From positions 434,001-498,000 of the forward strand of contig NZ_SACN01000001.1 of NCBI RefSeq assembly GCF_004005865.1: a stretch of DNA of 64,000 nucleotides, in the 5' to 3' direction. This DNA is from Sphingomonas crocodyli (GTDB lineage: Bacteria; Pseudomonadota; Alphaproteobacteria; Sphingomonadales; Sphingomonadaceae). The notes below the pieces were generated by a model. It did not search any database. It had not been told where the DNA came from and saw nothing but the letters and a program-made list of their open reading frames with translations. Shown piece by piece: positions 20,346 through 29,130 of this stretch (its first letter is position 1; each line of letters opens with the position of its first letter). The translations under genes and the position numbers were made by a program.

Positions 20346-20478
20346 AATCCTCTCCCGGAGGGAGAGGGGGACCACCTGCAAGGTGGTGGAGAGGTATTGG
20401 CCGGCAGCGAAGGTTGTCGTTCGTGACGAATACCCCTCCACCGCTTCGCGGTCCCCCTCCCCCTCCGGGGGAGGATCT
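20346..20478. repeat. Inverted repeat, family A
   Basis: The left arm begins AATCCTCTCCCGGAGGGAG and the right arm ends CCCTCCGGGGGAGGATC, with inner pieces CCACCTGCAAGGTGG and CCACCGCTTCGCGG. It separates the alcohol dehydrogenase from the next gene on the same strand. It is the same type of element as at 1613 and 54423, although the spacer differs. Confidence 0.75.
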
Positions 20479-20493
20479 TGTTATAGCCGGATC

Positions 20494-21789
20494 ATGTTCG
20501 CCCCATTCCGCTCCGCGCCGCTGTCGACCCGACTGGTCGTCGGCGGCGCTTTGGCGATCGGGCTGGTCGAGCGGATCGGCTGGGCGCTGGCGCGCGCCAA
20601 CGGATCGGCGACGGGCGAGGCTTATAATGTCGCCGCCGCGATCGGGAACGGGCGGGGCTTCGCCGATGCCTTCCAGATCGGGCAGGGGGCGACCGCGCAT
20701 CTGATGCCGCTGCCGCCGATGGTCGCGGGCGGGGTCTATGCGACGCTGGGCGTGGGAAGCAAGGTGGCGGAGGCGGTGCTGCTCGGCTGGGCCTTGCTGC
20801 TGACCTTCGCGACCTATGCGCTGTTCGCGTGCGTCGCGCGGCGGATCGGGGTGGGGCGCAAGGCGTGCGTTGCGGGCTTCGCTTTCCTGTGCGTCGCGCC
20901 GATCTTCACGACGACCGAGGCGTTCGATTTCCGCGCGTGGGAAGGCGGGATGACGATGAGCGCGGCGGGGCTGTTCCTGCTGCTGGCACTGCGCTTCGAT
21001 GCTAGCCAGAAAACGGAAAAACGCGCGATGGGGCGGGGGGCGGTCGCGCTGCTCGCGGCGCTGCCGGCGTTGATCCTGTTCCTGCAGCCGATGATCGGGC
21101 TGGCCGCGTGCGTGGCGAGCATCTTGCTCTTGTGGCGGCGGCGCGATGCGGTGCGGCCTATCGATGTCGCGCCCTTCCTGATCGCGTTTGCGCTGCTGTT
21201 CGGCGGATGGACCGCGCGCAACGTGGCGGTGATGGGCGCGCCGATCGTGCTGCGCGACAATCTGGGGCTCGAACTGGCGGTGGCCAATCATGCCGGGGCG
21301 GTCAACCCGGCCGATCCCAAGGCGGCGTTCGAGGCGCGGCTGGGCACGGTGCATCCGTATGTGAGCACGGCCGCGTTCGATGCGTTGCGGCGCGCGGGTG
21401 GTGAGATCGCTTATGCGAAGGCGCTGGGGGCGCAGACGCGTGCGTGGATGGCGGCGCATCCGGGCGATACGGCGCGGCTGTGGGCCGGGCATCTGCGGCA
21501 GATCGTGCTGCCCGCGCCGTGGCAGTTCCGGACCGCGCATGGGCGGGCGCTGCCGATTGTGCGCGCGGTGCTGCTCGATATCGTCACCGTCGCCGGGCTG
21601 ATCGGGCTGGGGCTGCTCCTGCGCGATCGGGATCGGCGCAGGCGGGCGCTGTATCTCGCGCCGTTCGTGCTACTGCCGATCCTGCTCTACGTGCCGTTCC
21701 AGCCGATATTGCGCTACATCTGGCTGGTCTATGCGCCGCTGGGCTATTGCGCCGCCTTCGCGTTGGAACGGTTGGTGCGCCGTCAGTAG
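20494..21789 (+). CDS. Polytopic membrane protein, glycosyltransferase-39/PMT-like
   Basis: A 431-aa integral membrane protein with about ten TM segments. The N-terminal part has the layout of lipid-linked sugar transferases: a first TM helix, then a soluble loop with GEAYNVAAAIGNGRGFADAF, similar to the E-x-x-Y-x-x-x-G-R-G-F pattern of GT39/ArnT-like enzymes. A periplasmic loop with IVLRDNLGLELAVANHAG lies near the middle. No acidic pair can be confirmed as catalytic, so the enzyme class is tentative. The ATG at 20494 is the first reasonable start after the repeat, but it lacks a well-placed RBS. The end overlaps the convergent aldo/keto reductase by 7 bases. Confidence 0.6.
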   Translation: MFAPFRSAPLSTRLVVGGALAIGLVERIGWALARANGSATGEAYNVAAAIGNGRGFADAFQIGQGATAHLMPLPPMVAGGVYATLGVGSKVAEAVLLGWALLLTFATYALFACVARRIGVGRKACVAGFAFLCVAPIFTTTEAFDFRAWEGGMTMSAAGLFLLLALRFDASQKTEKRAMGRGAVALLAALPALILFLQPMIGLAACVASILLLWRRRDAVRPIDVAPFLIAFALLFGGWTARNVAVMGAPIVLRDNLGLELAVANHAGAVNPADPKAAFEARLGTVHPYVSTAAFDALRRAGGEIAYAKALGAQTRAWMAAHPGDTARLWAGHLRQIVLPAPWQFRTAHGRALPIVRAVLLDIVTVAGLIGLGLLLRDRDRRRRALYLAPFVLLPILLYVPFQPILRYIWLVYAPLGYCAAFALERLVRRQ

Positions 21790-22814
21790 CGCGCGAAGAT
21801 CGGCGGGTTCCGTTCGCTGGCGAACTGCCGGAAATAGCTGTCGGGATAGGGCGAGGCCGTCTGGCTCACCGCATCGAGCTGCGCGATCTCGTCGGCCGAC
21901 AGGGTGAGCGAGGCGGCAGCGAGATTGTCGCGCAGCTGTTCGTCGCTGCGCGCGCCGATGATGACGCTGGAAACGCCGGGCCGCGCGAGCAACCAGGCGA
22001 GCGCGACCTGCGCAGGGGAGACATTGCGCGCGTCGCCAATCGTGGCCGCGACATCGACGACGGCGCGCGCGCGATCATTGTCGGCGCCGGTCAGGCGGTT
22101 GCTGCGCGCGAGGCGGGTGTCGGCGCTGTCCGCCCCGTCGCGGAACTTGCCTGACAAATAGCCCTGCGCCAGCGGGCTCCAGATCACCGCGCCGACCCCC
22201 TGATCGACGCCGCACGGGAGCAGTTCATGCTCGGCATCGCGCACCAGCAACGAATATTGGATCTGCTGCCCGATATAGCGTTCGAGGCCGAGGCGATCGG
22301 ACAGGCCCAGCGCCTTCATCAGCTGCCAGCCGGCATGGTTCGAACAGGCGACGTAGCGAACCTTGCCCGCGCGGACGAGGTCGTCGAGCGCGCGCAACGT
22401 CTCCTCCATCGGCACCAGCATGTCGGGGCCGTGGACCTGGTAGATGTCGATCCAGTCGGTGCCGAGGCGACGGAGGCTCGCGTCGCACGCCTCGATCAGG
22501 TGGCGGCGGCTGAGACCCCGGCCATTGGGGCCGGGCGACATGACGTTGAACGCCTTGGTCGCGACGATCACGTCGCGCCGCTTCTTGCCCAGCGCCTCGC
22601 CAAGGATCTCCTCGGATCGGCCGGCGGCATAGGCGTCGGCGGTGTCGAACCAGTTGACCCCGGCGTCGATGCACAGATCGATCTGGCGCTTAGCGGTCTC
22701 GACCCCGGTGGTCCCGATCGCGTCGAAATAGCCGCCCTTGTCGTTGAAGGTCATCGTGCCGAAGCCGATCACCGACAAGGCCAGCCCGCTGCGGCCCAGG
22801 AAGCGCGTTTCCAT
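21783..22814 (-). CDS. Aldo/keto reductase (second, unrelated to the LysR-linked copy)
   Basis: A 343-aa AKR starting METRFLGRSGLALSVIGFGTM. The catalytic residues are in NWFDTADAYAAG (Asp, Tyr), VIVATKAFN (Lys) and IYQVHGPD (His). The C-terminal cofactor site reads VSSVIIGARSDEQLRDN. This subgroup (YeaE/Tas/YajO-like, with the GRSGL start) reduces various carbonyls with NADPH. It faces the glycosyltransferase-like gene tail to tail and precedes the cobalamin adenosyltransferase region. There is no adjacent regulator. Confidence 0.92.
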   Translation of the reverse strand: METRFLGRSGLALSVIGFGTMTFNDKGGYFDAIGTTGVETAKRQIDLCIDAGVNWFDTADAYAAGRSEEILGEALGKKRRDVIVATKAFNVMSPGPNGRGLSRRHLIEACDASLRRLGTDWIDIYQVHGPDMLVPMEETLRALDDLVRAGKVRYVACSNHAGWQLMKALGLSDRLGLERYIGQQIQYSLLVRDAEHELLPCGVDQGVGAVIWSPLAQGYLSGKFRDGADSADTRLARSNRLTGADNDRARAVVDVAATIGDARNVSPAQVALAWLLARPGVSSVIIGARSDEQLRDNLAAASLTLSADEIAQLDAVSQTASPYPDSYFRQFASERNPPIFARY

Positions 22815-22843
22815 GATTCTCTCCCGTTATCGGGAGGAGACTA

Positions 22844-23422
22844 TCAGCGCGTCGCGCCGGGCTTCCACAAAATGTCGCCGCGGCCTTCGAGGTTGAGGAA
22901 GCGGGCCATGACGAAGAGGAGGTCGGACAGCCGGTTCACATAAGCGAGGCCGGCGGGGTTGAGGCGGATGTCGGCGCCTGCGGCGACGGCGGTGCGTTCG
23001 GCGCGGCGGGCGATGGCGCGGGCGAGGTGGACGGCGGCGGAGGCCGGATCGCCGCCGGGCAGGATGAAGCTGCGCAGCGGCTCCAAAGACTCGTTCATCA
23101 GATCGATCTCGCGCTCGAGGCGTTCGACCTGCGAGGGGACGATGCGCAGGGTCATCTCGCCCGGCGCGAAATCGTCATCATCGGCGGCGGGGGTGGCGAA
23201 GTCGGCGCCCAGATCGAACAGTTCGTTCTGGACGCGAGAGAGCATCGCATGCTGCGCGTCGGGCATCTTGTGGGTCAGCGCGACGCCGATCGCCGAATTG
23301 AGTTCGTCGACATCGCCGATCGCGGCCATGCGCGGCGCGGCCTTTGACAGGCGCGATCCGTCGACGAGGCCGGTTTCGCCCTTGTCGCCGGTGCGCGTGT
23401 AGATCTTGTTGAGGCGGACCAT
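22844..23422 (-). CDS. Cob(I)yrinic acid a,c-diamide adenosyltransferase, PduO type
   Basis: Transfers the adenosyl group of ATP to cob(I)alamin to make coenzyme B12. The ATP-binding N-terminus reads IYTRTGDKGETGLVDG. Later blocks are ALTHKMPD, ARAIARRAERTAV and YVNRLSDLLFVMARFLN, all standard for PduO-type enzymes (192 aa). The open frame runs much further upstream, but homology starts at MVRLNKIYT and the ATG at 23422 gives the family length. A small twin-TM protein precedes it by 14 bases. Presence of this enzyme implies B12-dependent metabolism; no B12 synthesis genes are in view. Confidence 0.93.
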   Translation of the reverse strand: MVRLNKIYTRTGDKGETGLVDGSRLSKAAPRMAAIGDVDELNSAIGVALTHKMPDAQHAMLSRVQNELFDLGADFATPAADDDDFAPGEMTLRIVPSQVERLEREIDLMNESLEPLRSFILPGGDPASAAVHLARAIARRAERTAVAAGADIRLNPAGLAYVNRLSDLLFVMARFLNLEGRGDILWKPGATR

Positions 23423-23436
23423 CGTGGAAGGCCGGC

Positions 23437-23667
23437 TTACTTGCGGCTCATGATGAGCAGCAGGATGACGAGGATGATCGCGATCGCCTGAAACGCGATG
23501 CGCATCCGCATCATCTTGTTCTGCTGCAGCCCCGACTGGCTGACGCCGCCGCCCTTCAGATCGGCCTCGGTCGTCCTGAGGAAGGCGATGATGCCGCGGA
23601 CGAGCGCGACGACGGTCGCGATCATCGCCGCAAGGATCACGATGAAGAAGAAGGTGTTGCCGCTCAT
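23437..23667 (-). CDS. Small twin-transmembrane (HIG1-like) protein
   Basis: A 76-aa protein with two TM helices: FFFIVILAAMIATVVALVRG and IAFQAIAIILVILLLIM, separated by a polar turn LRTTEADLKGGGVSQSG. The second part, LQQNKMMRMRIAFQ, is the conserved HIG1/twin-TM motif (Q-x6-R-x3-Q-like). Members associate with respiratory complexes in mitochondria; in alphaproteobacteria the gene often lies beside the PduO-type adenosyltransferase, as here. The ATG at 23667 follows AAGGATTGCCC. Confidence 0.8.
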   Translation of the reverse strand: MSGNTFFFIVILAAMIATVVALVRGIIAFLRTTEADLKGGGVSQSGLQQNKMMRMRIAFQAIAIILVILLLIMSRK

Positions 23668-23743
23668 GGGCAATCCTTAGACCCGCAAGGGGGCCAGCGC
23701 CAGATATGTTGCCAATCCGGGTTGCGATACCGATATTGGATAC

Positions 23744-23962
23744 ATGAACCTGATATCGATCCTCGTCGGCCTGGTCGCGCTCGTCGCGGCTCTGGTCGCC
23801 TTCATTCCGCTGCTCGGCTGGATGTACTGGCTGATCATCCCCGTCGCGATCGTCGGCTTCGCGATCGGCCAGTTTTCCAAGAGCAGCGCGGGGCGCAACC
23901 TCAACCTGCTCGTGATCGTCGTGGGTGCGGTGCGCCTGAGCATCGGCGGCGGGTTTTTCTAA
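23744..23962 (+). CDS. Small membrane protein, 72 aa
   Basis: A short hydrophobic protein with two or three helices (ISILVGLVALVAALVAFIPL, WLIIPVAIVGFAIGQF, LNLLVIVVGAVRLSI) and a polar turn SKSSAGRN. It resembles uncharacterised small membrane proteins in sphingomonads. No family name can be given. It is divergent from the twin-TM protein, with 76 bases between them. A repeat element begins right after its stop. Confidence 0.65.
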   Translation: MNLISILVGLVALVAALVAFIPLLGWMYWLIIPVAIVGFAIGQFSKSSAGRNLNLLVIVVGAVRLSIGGGFF

Positions 23963-24059
23963 GACCTCGTCATTGCGAGCGTAGCGAAGCAATCCATTCC
24001 GCAGTTCGGAGTGGATTGCTTCGTCGCCTTGCAGCTCCTCGCAATGACGAGGGGAGGAG
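23963..24059. repeat. Palindromic repeat, family B (CTCGTCATTGCGAG...CTCGCAATGACGAGG)
   Basis: The outer arms CTCGTCATTGCGAG and CTCGCAATGACGAG pair perfectly, and a second pair, GCAATCCATTCC and GGAGTGGATTGC, lies inside. A second copy with a different core is at 31001-31111. Elements of this look are dispersed in many alphaproteobacterial genomes. It lies between convergent genes. Confidence 0.85.
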
Positions 24060-24629
24060 TTAAGCCGGGAAGTTGCCGGCGATAGCGATCTCATCGATCG
24101 ACTTGCGATCGGCCTTGATCTCGCGCTCACGCAGACCTTCGGGCAGGACCGAGGCATCGGCCGGGCGGCCGACGACGGCGGCGGCTTCGACGCGGTAGCG
24201 ATCGGGAACGCCCAGTTCCTTGGCGGCTTCGGCGAATTCGACGCCGGTCATGCCGTGCGCGGCCAGACCCATCAGGTGCGCCTGAAGCGCGAGGCTCATC
24301 CACGCCGAACCGGTGTCGAAGCTGTGGCTGTGGCCCGGATGTTCGCCCATCATCGTGTCCGACACGAAGAAGATCAGCACGCCCGCTTCCTTCGCCCAGC
24401 TCTGGTTGAAGGGGACGAGGAGGTTAAGGAAGCGATCCCAATTGGCATCGCCCTTCACCGCGTAGAGCAGCTTCCACGGCTGGTAATTATAGGCCGACGG
24501 CGCCCAGCGGGCGGCATCGAACAGGGTGCGCAGCTCGGCCTCGGTCAAGGCTGTGCCGTCGAAAGCGCGGGGGCTCCAACGGTCGAGGAACTGGCGGTCA
24601 ACCTGCGTGTCGGTGGTGCGTTCGGTCAT
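24060..24629 (-). CDS. Nitroreductase family protein
   Basis: A 189-aa FMN-dependent nitroreductase-like enzyme. The start FLDRWSPRAFDG and the block FDAARWAPSAYNYQPWKLLYA are typical FMN-contact regions, as is the later AWMSLALQAHLMGLAAHGMTG. Members reduce nitroaromatics, quinones or flavins with NAD(P)H. It lies 81 bases downstream of a DoxX-family gene on the same strand, a pairing often seen in oxidative or thiol stress loci. The physiological substrate is unknown. Confidence 0.92.
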   Translation of the reverse strand: MTERTTDTQVDRQFLDRWSPRAFDGTALTEAELRTLFDAARWAPSAYNYQPWKLLYAVKGDANWDRFLNLLVPFNQSWAKEAGVLIFFVSDTMMGEHPGHSHSFDTGSAWMSLALQAHLMGLAAHGMTGVEFAEAAKELGVPDRYRVEAAAVVGRPADASVLPEGLREREIKADRKSIDEIAIAGNFPA

Positions 24630-24710
24630 GTTGATCTCCTTGGGAGCGAAAAGGGGTGCCGGGCGACCTGTGGGGAGGGGGCAGGGAGGTCGCCCGGCGG
24701 GGGTAAGACT

Positions 24711-25154
24711 TTAGCGGCGGCGGTTGTCGACGCTGTAGGCGCCGGCCCCGAAGGCTACGACCTGCAGCAGGCCGCCCGCCATCGCGATATTCTTGAAGAA
24801 GTGGATGAACTGGTTCTGATCGGCCAGATCGGCGTGGAAGCCGAAGGCGGTCACGACGCTGAACAAAGCAAGCGCGGCTGCGACCAGACGGGTGCGATAA
24901 CCCGCGATCAACGCGAGGCCGCCGACGATTTCGACGAAGATCGCAACGCCCAGCGCCACTTCGGGAAGCGGCAGGCCGGCGGAGCGGATATAGCCGATCA
25001 TATAGGCGGGGGCGCTGAGCTTCGAAAAGCCCGAGAGCAGGAAGATGGCGGCGATGCCGATGCGGCCGACCAGCGGCAGCGCGGCAAAGGGAAGGCCCGA
25101 GCCGACGGCGACGCGGGCGGCGGGGGCAGACGTGGTGATCGATTCGTGGCGCAT
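24711..25154 (-). CDS. DoxX family membrane protein
   Basis: A 147-aa protein with four TM helices. It shows the DoxX pattern: LVGRIGIAAIFLLSGFSKLSAP near the N-terminus (shown here in parts by eye), EVALGVAIFVEIVGGLALIAG in the middle, and QFIHFFKNIAMAGGLL before the last helix. DoxX proteins are linked to redox and thiol stress in several bacteria. The ATG at 25154 follows GAGGAG; a GTG three codons earlier is possible. A candidate operator TTCGAT-CAA-ATCGAA lies at 25263-25277 upstream. It is probably co-transcribed with the nitroreductase. Confidence 0.88.
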   Translation of the reverse strand: MRHESITTSAPAARVAVGSGLPFAALPLVGRIGIAAIFLLSGFSKLSAPAYMIGYIRSAGLPLPEVALGVAIFVEIVGGLALIAGYRTRLVAAALALFSVVTAFGFHADLADQNQFIHFFKNIAMAGGLLQVVAFGAGAYSVDNRRR

Positions 25155-25262
25155 GGGATGCACTCCTCACAAGTCCGATAGGGGGCGCCGCGACGGCGTC
25201 CGATGCGTGCTTTGTGGGCCTCGATGCGGCTTCGAAACAGGCGAATAAGATGAAACGCTTTG

Positions 25263-25277
25263 TTCGATCAAATCGAA
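25263..25277 (-). promoter_or_regulatory. Short palindrome upstream of the doxX-nitroreductase pair
   Basis: TTCGATCAAATCGAA is an inverted repeat with perfect 6-base arms. On the minus strand a possible -35 TTGATC overlaps it, with TTATTC 17 bases further on. This could be a regulator operator for the doxX-nitroreductase operon; no regulator gene is adjacent. The rest of 25155-25336 holds no gene. Confidence 0.35.
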
Positions 25278-25298
25278 AAGCTGGCATTGTCTGCGGGC

Positions 25299-25340
25299 GT
25301 GATTTCCGAGCCGCCGGATTATCATCCGGCTTGAAATCAC
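25299..25340 (-). terminator. Hairpin overlapping the nnrD stop
   Basis: The outer arms GTGATTTC and GAAATCAC pair perfectly, and AGCCG...GGAT pairs with ATCCGGCT inside with a small bulge. It includes the nnrD stop codon. No clear T-run follows on either strand, so it is a terminator only by position. Confidence 0.4.
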
Positions 25341-26212
25341 TTTGGCAGCAACCCCGGCAGTTCGGGCGGCAGATCGCGCGCAAGGAAGCCGATCGGGCCG
25401 ATCTTGTCCGCCGCGATCCGGCCGGCCGCGCCATGCAGCCACACGCCCCATGCGGCGGCGGCGCGGGGGCCGAGGCCGCGCGCGAGCAGGCCGCCGATCA
25501 CGCCCGCCAATACGTCGCCCGATCCGCCCGTGCCCAGGCCCGGACAGTTGCTCGCGTGGACCAGCGGGCTTGCGCCGGGCGCGGCGATGATCGTGCGCGC
25601 GGCCTTCAATACGACGACCGCGCCGAAGCGATCGGCCACCTCCTGCGCGATCGTGGCGGGATCCTCCGCGACGTGATCGCGCTTGTGGCCGGTCAGCGCG
25701 GCCATCTCGCCATGATGCGGGGTCAGGACGATGCGGCCTTCATGCGCGGCGATCGCGCTGGCGAGATTGCCCGCGCAGGATATGGCGGCGGCATCGAGCA
25801 GGATCGAACAATCGTCGCGCGGCGTGGCCAGCGCGCGGGTGACGAGTTCGACCGTGCCTTCGCCCTCGATCATGCCGGGGCCAAGGATCAACGTGTCGCA
25901 GCGCACGACGAGATCGGCGATATGATCGGCGGCGTCGGCGGCGATCTCGCCCCCCGCATCGGCGGGCAGGGCGATCATCGCGGCTTCGGGCACCAGCACA
26001 CCCAGCGCCATCGCGGCGGACGCGACCGTCGCCATCTGCAGCTTGCCGGCACCGACGCGCAGCACCGCCTCCGCCGTCAGCCGCAGCGCGCCGGGGACGA
26101 AGGCGCCGCCGCCGACCAGCAGCACGCGGCCGCGATCATTCTTGTCGTCGCTGCTTTCGACCCTGGGCAGCGGATGGGCTTCCAGCCAGCCTCGGTCGAG
26201 CGCCTCGATCAT
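25337..26212 (-). CDS. nnrD: ADP-dependent NAD(P)H-hydrate dehydratase (stand-alone)
   Basis: Repairs hydrated NAD(P)H using ADP or ATP. The protein (291 aa) has the ribokinase-like core: GRVLLVGGGAFVPGALRL near the start, LILGPGM, LTPHHGEMAAL, and the catalytic/phosphate motif GTGGSGDVLAGVIGG. In many bacteria this domain is fused behind an NnrE epimerase domain; here it stands alone, and no epimerase gene is in view. The start ATG at 26212 overlaps the stop of the upstream histidine phosphatase (ATGA). The longer open frame is a run-through of that gene in another frame. Confidence 0.92.
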   Translation of the reverse strand: MIEALDRGWLEAHPLPRVESSDDKNDRGRVLLVGGGAFVPGALRLTAEAVLRVGAGKLQMATVASAAMALGVLVPEAAMIALPADAGGEIAADAADHIADLVVRCDTLILGPGMIEGEGTVELVTRALATPRDDCSILLDAAAISCAGNLASAIAAHEGRIVLTPHHGEMAALTGHKRDHVAEDPATIAQEVADRFGAVVVLKAARTIIAAPGASPLVHASNCPGLGTGGSGDVLAGVIGGLLARGLGPRAAAAWGVWLHGAAGRIAADKIGPIGFLARDLPPELPGLLPK

Positions 26213-26976
26213 CCGCGCGCGGCCACGATGGGATCGGGATCGTCGGTGACGGGCACGGCCTGCGCCTCGACCGGCGCGGTGACGTTGTAGCGCGCGAGGA
26301 CGAGGTTGCCGTCGCGACCCTTGGTCGGATCGAAATGATATTCGGTGATCGAACAATTGGCGACGTCGCCCTCGGCATCGATCGTCAGGATCGTGCGCTC
26401 GTCCATATTCTCGACGATGTAGCGCAGGCACAGGACGACCACCTGGTGCGCGAAGATCATCACGCGCCGCCCGGCATAATGGAGCGACACGGTGTCGAGC
26501 AGCGAACGCAGGCGCAGGATCACGTCGCACCAGCTCTCCCCACCCGGCGGGCGATGGTAGAATTTGCCCAGAATGCGGCGAAACTCGGCCTGATCGGGCA
26601 GGTGATTGCGGATGCCGAGCGAGGTCAGCCCGTCGAGAATGCCGAACTCCTTCTCGCGCAGCCGCTCATCGCAGCAGATAGGCTCATCCTCATCGGCGCC
26701 GCCCGCCGCGCGGAACAATTTGGCCGTCTCCATCGCGCGCAGATAGGGGGAGGCAATGATGATGTCGGGCCGTTCCTCTGCGGGGTTTGCGGCGAACCAG
26801 CGGCCGAGCGCATCGGCCTGTTCGCGGCCCAGATCGCTCAACGGCACATCGACGTCGCGGCCCTCGATCGCGATCCGATCGTGGCCCGCATCGTCGGCGG
26901 CGTCGCGCGCGACATTGCCCGCGCTCTGCCCGTGGCGGACCAGCCAGAGACGGGCGGGCCAACGCTGCGCCATCAT
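26209..26976 (-). CDS. Histidine phosphatase superfamily protein
   Basis: A 255-aa protein with the phosphohistidine-type active site: LVRHGQSAGN near the N-terminus, ASPYLRAMETAKL (second arginine), KEFGILDG, and MIFAHQVVV near the C-terminus. It has a longer insert than PhoE/SixA and is of the broad-specificity phosphatase branch. It overlaps both neighbours, ypfJ upstream (the ATG at 26976 overlaps the ypfJ stop) and nnrD downstream, so all three are translationally coupled. The substrate is unknown. Confidence 0.9.
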   Translation of the reverse strand: MMAQRWPARLWLVRHGQSAGNVARDAADDAGHDRIAIEGRDVDVPLSDLGREQADALGRWFAANPAEERPDIIIASPYLRAMETAKLFRAAGGADEDEPICCDERLREKEFGILDGLTSLGIRNHLPDQAEFRRILGKFYHRPPGGESWCDVILRLRSLLDTVSLHYAGRRVMIFAHQVVVLCLRYIVENMDERTILTIDAEGDVANCSITEYHFDPTKGRDGNLVLARYNVTAPVEAQAVPVTDDPDPIVAARG

Positions 26977-27848
26977 CCGCGTCCAAACGTATCGCAGACG
27001 CGCGGATCGCCCGAATCGAGGCCCTTCTTGAGCCATTTCTGGCGATCGGCGGCGCTGCCGTGGGTGAAGCCTTCGGGCACGACGACGCCCTGCGACGCCT
27101 TTTGCAGCGTATCGTCGCCCACCGCGGCGGCGGCGCGCAGCCCTTCCTCGATATCGCCGGGTTCGAGGATGCCCTGCGTGTTCGCGGCCCAGACGCCGGC
27201 ATAGCAATCGGCCTGCAGCTCGACCTTCACCTGCAGCGCGTTCGATTGCCCTTCGGAAAGCCGCGCCTGCTGCTGGTGGACCTGACCCAAAGTCCCTTCG
27301 AGATTCTGGATATGATGGCCGACTTCGTGCGCGATCACATAAGCCTGCGCGAAATCGCCGGGCGCGCCGAAGCGGGTGGCGAGTTCGTCGAAGAAGCTCG
27401 TGTCGAGGTAGATGCGCTTGTCGGTGGGGCAGTAGAAGGGGCCGGCCGCCGATTGCGCCGCGCCGCAGCCCGACTGGGTGTTGCCGGGATAGAAAGCGAG
27501 GATGGTCGGATCGTAACGGCCGCCCGATGCCGCGAAGATCTTGCTCCAGACGCGCTCGGTAGAACCGAGGATCTTGAGCGAGGTCGATTCGATCGGGGTC
27601 TTCTCCCCCGCCTCGCGGCCGCCGGGGCGCGTGTCGACCGGCCCTTGCTGCACGCCGCTGCCGTCGGTCGCGACGCCGATCAGGCTCAGCGGGTTGATCC
27701 CCATCACCATCGCCAGGATCGCGAGCACGATGATTCCGCCGCAGCCGATCCCGCCGCGCCCGAAGGCCAGGCCGATCGGCAGCCCGAAACCGCCGCCGCC
27801 CGATCGCATCTCGTAATTGGTGCTTTCTTCCTCGTCGTCGAGCCGCAT
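26973..27848 (-). CDS. Neutral zinc metallopeptidase, YpfJ family
   Basis: A 291-aa protein anchored by one N-terminal TM helix (IGCGGIIVLAILAMVMG) with an external catalytic domain. The zinc site is AYVIAHEVGHHIQN (HExxH type), with a further ligand probably in VELQADCYAG. The GCGAAQSAAGPFYCPTDKRIYLD segment (given in parts) is a signature of the family. It starts at MRLDDEEEST, where AGGGAGAGG lies upstream. The gene leads the ypfJ/phosphatase/nnrD operon. Its physiological substrate is not known. Confidence 0.92.
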   Translation of the reverse strand: MRLDDEEESTNYEMRSGGGGFGLPIGLAFGRGGIGCGGIIVLAILAMVMGINPLSLIGVATDGSGVQQGPVDTRPGGREAGEKTPIESTSLKILGSTERVWSKIFAASGGRYDPTILAFYPGNTQSGCGAAQSAAGPFYCPTDKRIYLDTSFFDELATRFGAPGDFAQAYVIAHEVGHHIQNLEGTLGQVHQQQARLSEGQSNALQVKVELQADCYAGVWAANTQGILEPGDIEEGLRAAAAVGDDTLQKASQGVVVPEGFTHGSAADRQKWLKKGLDSGDPRVCDTFGRG

Positions 27849-27949
27849 CGGCGATCCCTCTCCCTGACCGAAGCCTAAAGACTCGGATGCTCGCGCGGTT
27901 CCTTGTGCGCGCGCCGATCCGCCTCTATAGCGCGCCCCACCAGCGAAGT

Positions 27950-28027
<78 letters not shown>

Positions 28028-28038
28028 CTATCGGCAGA

Positions 28039-29130
28039 TCAATCGAGCGGCGGCAGGCCGTCCATGATGGCGGTGAGGGCGAGGACGGTCTGGGCCTCCA
28101 TCGCGCTGTGGCCGGCATTGGTGATCGTGTAGCTGGCCGGGGTCGCGCCGTGGGTGGCCATTGCGGCGATCAGGCGCGATGCCTGGGTCAGCGGGCAGAC
28201 CTGGTCGAAGCGGCCGTGGACGATGTGGGTCGGGATGGTCGCAATCCGGCCGGCATTGTCGACGATATAGGCCGGCGGCACGAACAGTTCGTTGGCGAAG
28301 AAATGCGCCTCGATCTGCGCGAAGGACAGCGCGAAGGCCGCCTCGCCGAACTTGCCGGGATCGCTGTCCTTGGGGATCATGTTGGAGATCGTCCCCTCCC
28401 ACACCGACCAGGCGAGCGCGGCGCGCAGCTGGCGCGCGCGATCGGCGTCGGTATGCGGGATCATGTCGAAGATCGCCTTGTACGCGGCCATCATGTCGCC
28501 GCGATCGGCCGGGTCGATCACCTCGACGAACGCCTTCCATTCGTCGGGATAGGTGACGTAACTGCCCGGTGCGGTCAGCGCATAGGGTTGGTCCGCATAG
28601 GTCGCGGCATTGCCCTGATACATGTAGAGCAGGTCTTCGCGTTCGCCGAGGAAGATGCCGCGCAGGATCAGGGTCGCGACCTCGTCCGGATGACGGATCG
28701 CGTAGATCAGGGCGAGCGTGCTGCCCCAGCTTCCGCCGAAGACGTGCATCTTGCCGGCGATGCCCAGCGCGTCGCGCAACCTGCGGATGTCGTCGACCAG
28801 ATCGTCGGTGGTGTTGCGGATCAGCGCGACGTCGGGGCCGGCGGCGGCGACCGTCGGTTCGCTTTTGCCGCAGCCGCGCTGATCGAACAGGATGACGCGG
28901 TAGCGCGCCGGATCGAAGAAGCGCGACATAAGCGGCGCGCAGGCGCCACCGGGGCCGCCGTGGAGGAACATCACCGGCTCACCCGCCGGGTTGCCATATT
29001 CCTCCCAATAGAGGCGGTGATCGGGATCCTGATCGACCTGCAGCCAGCCCGTCCGGTTGGCGGCGGCGAGCGGATAGGTCCATTCATCCTCGACCGTGCT
29101 GGTCGACTGGAGTTTCGACAGGTCGATCAT
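28039..29130 (-). CDS. pip: Proline iminopeptidase
   Basis: Removes N-terminal proline from peptides; alpha/beta hydrolase of the S33 family, 363 aa. The oxyanion motif is FLHGGPGGACAP, followed by FDQRGCGKS; the nucleophile elbow is GGSWGS. The acid is in HGRFDQVCP and the histidine in NAGHSAM. The ATG overlaps the upstream GST stop by ATGA. The adjacent tRNA-Pro is probably a coincidence of placement. Confidence 0.95.
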   Translation of the reverse strand: MIDLSKLQSTSTVEDEWTYPLAAANRTGWLQVDQDPDHRLYWEEYGNPAGEPVMFLHGGPGGACAPLMSRFFDPARYRVILFDQRGCGKSEPTVAAAGPDVALIRNTTDDLVDDIRRLRDALGIAGKMHVFGGSWGSTLALIYAIRHPDEVATLILRGIFLGEREDLLYMYQGNAATYADQPYALTAPGSYVTYPDEWKAFVEVIDPADRGDMMAAYKAIFDMIPHTDADRARQLRAALAWSVWEGTISNMIPKDSDPGKFGEAAFALSFAQIEAHFFANELFVPPAYIVDNAGRIATIPTHIVHGRFDQVCPLTQASRLIAAMATHGATPASYTITNAGHSAMEAQTVLALTAIMDGLPPLD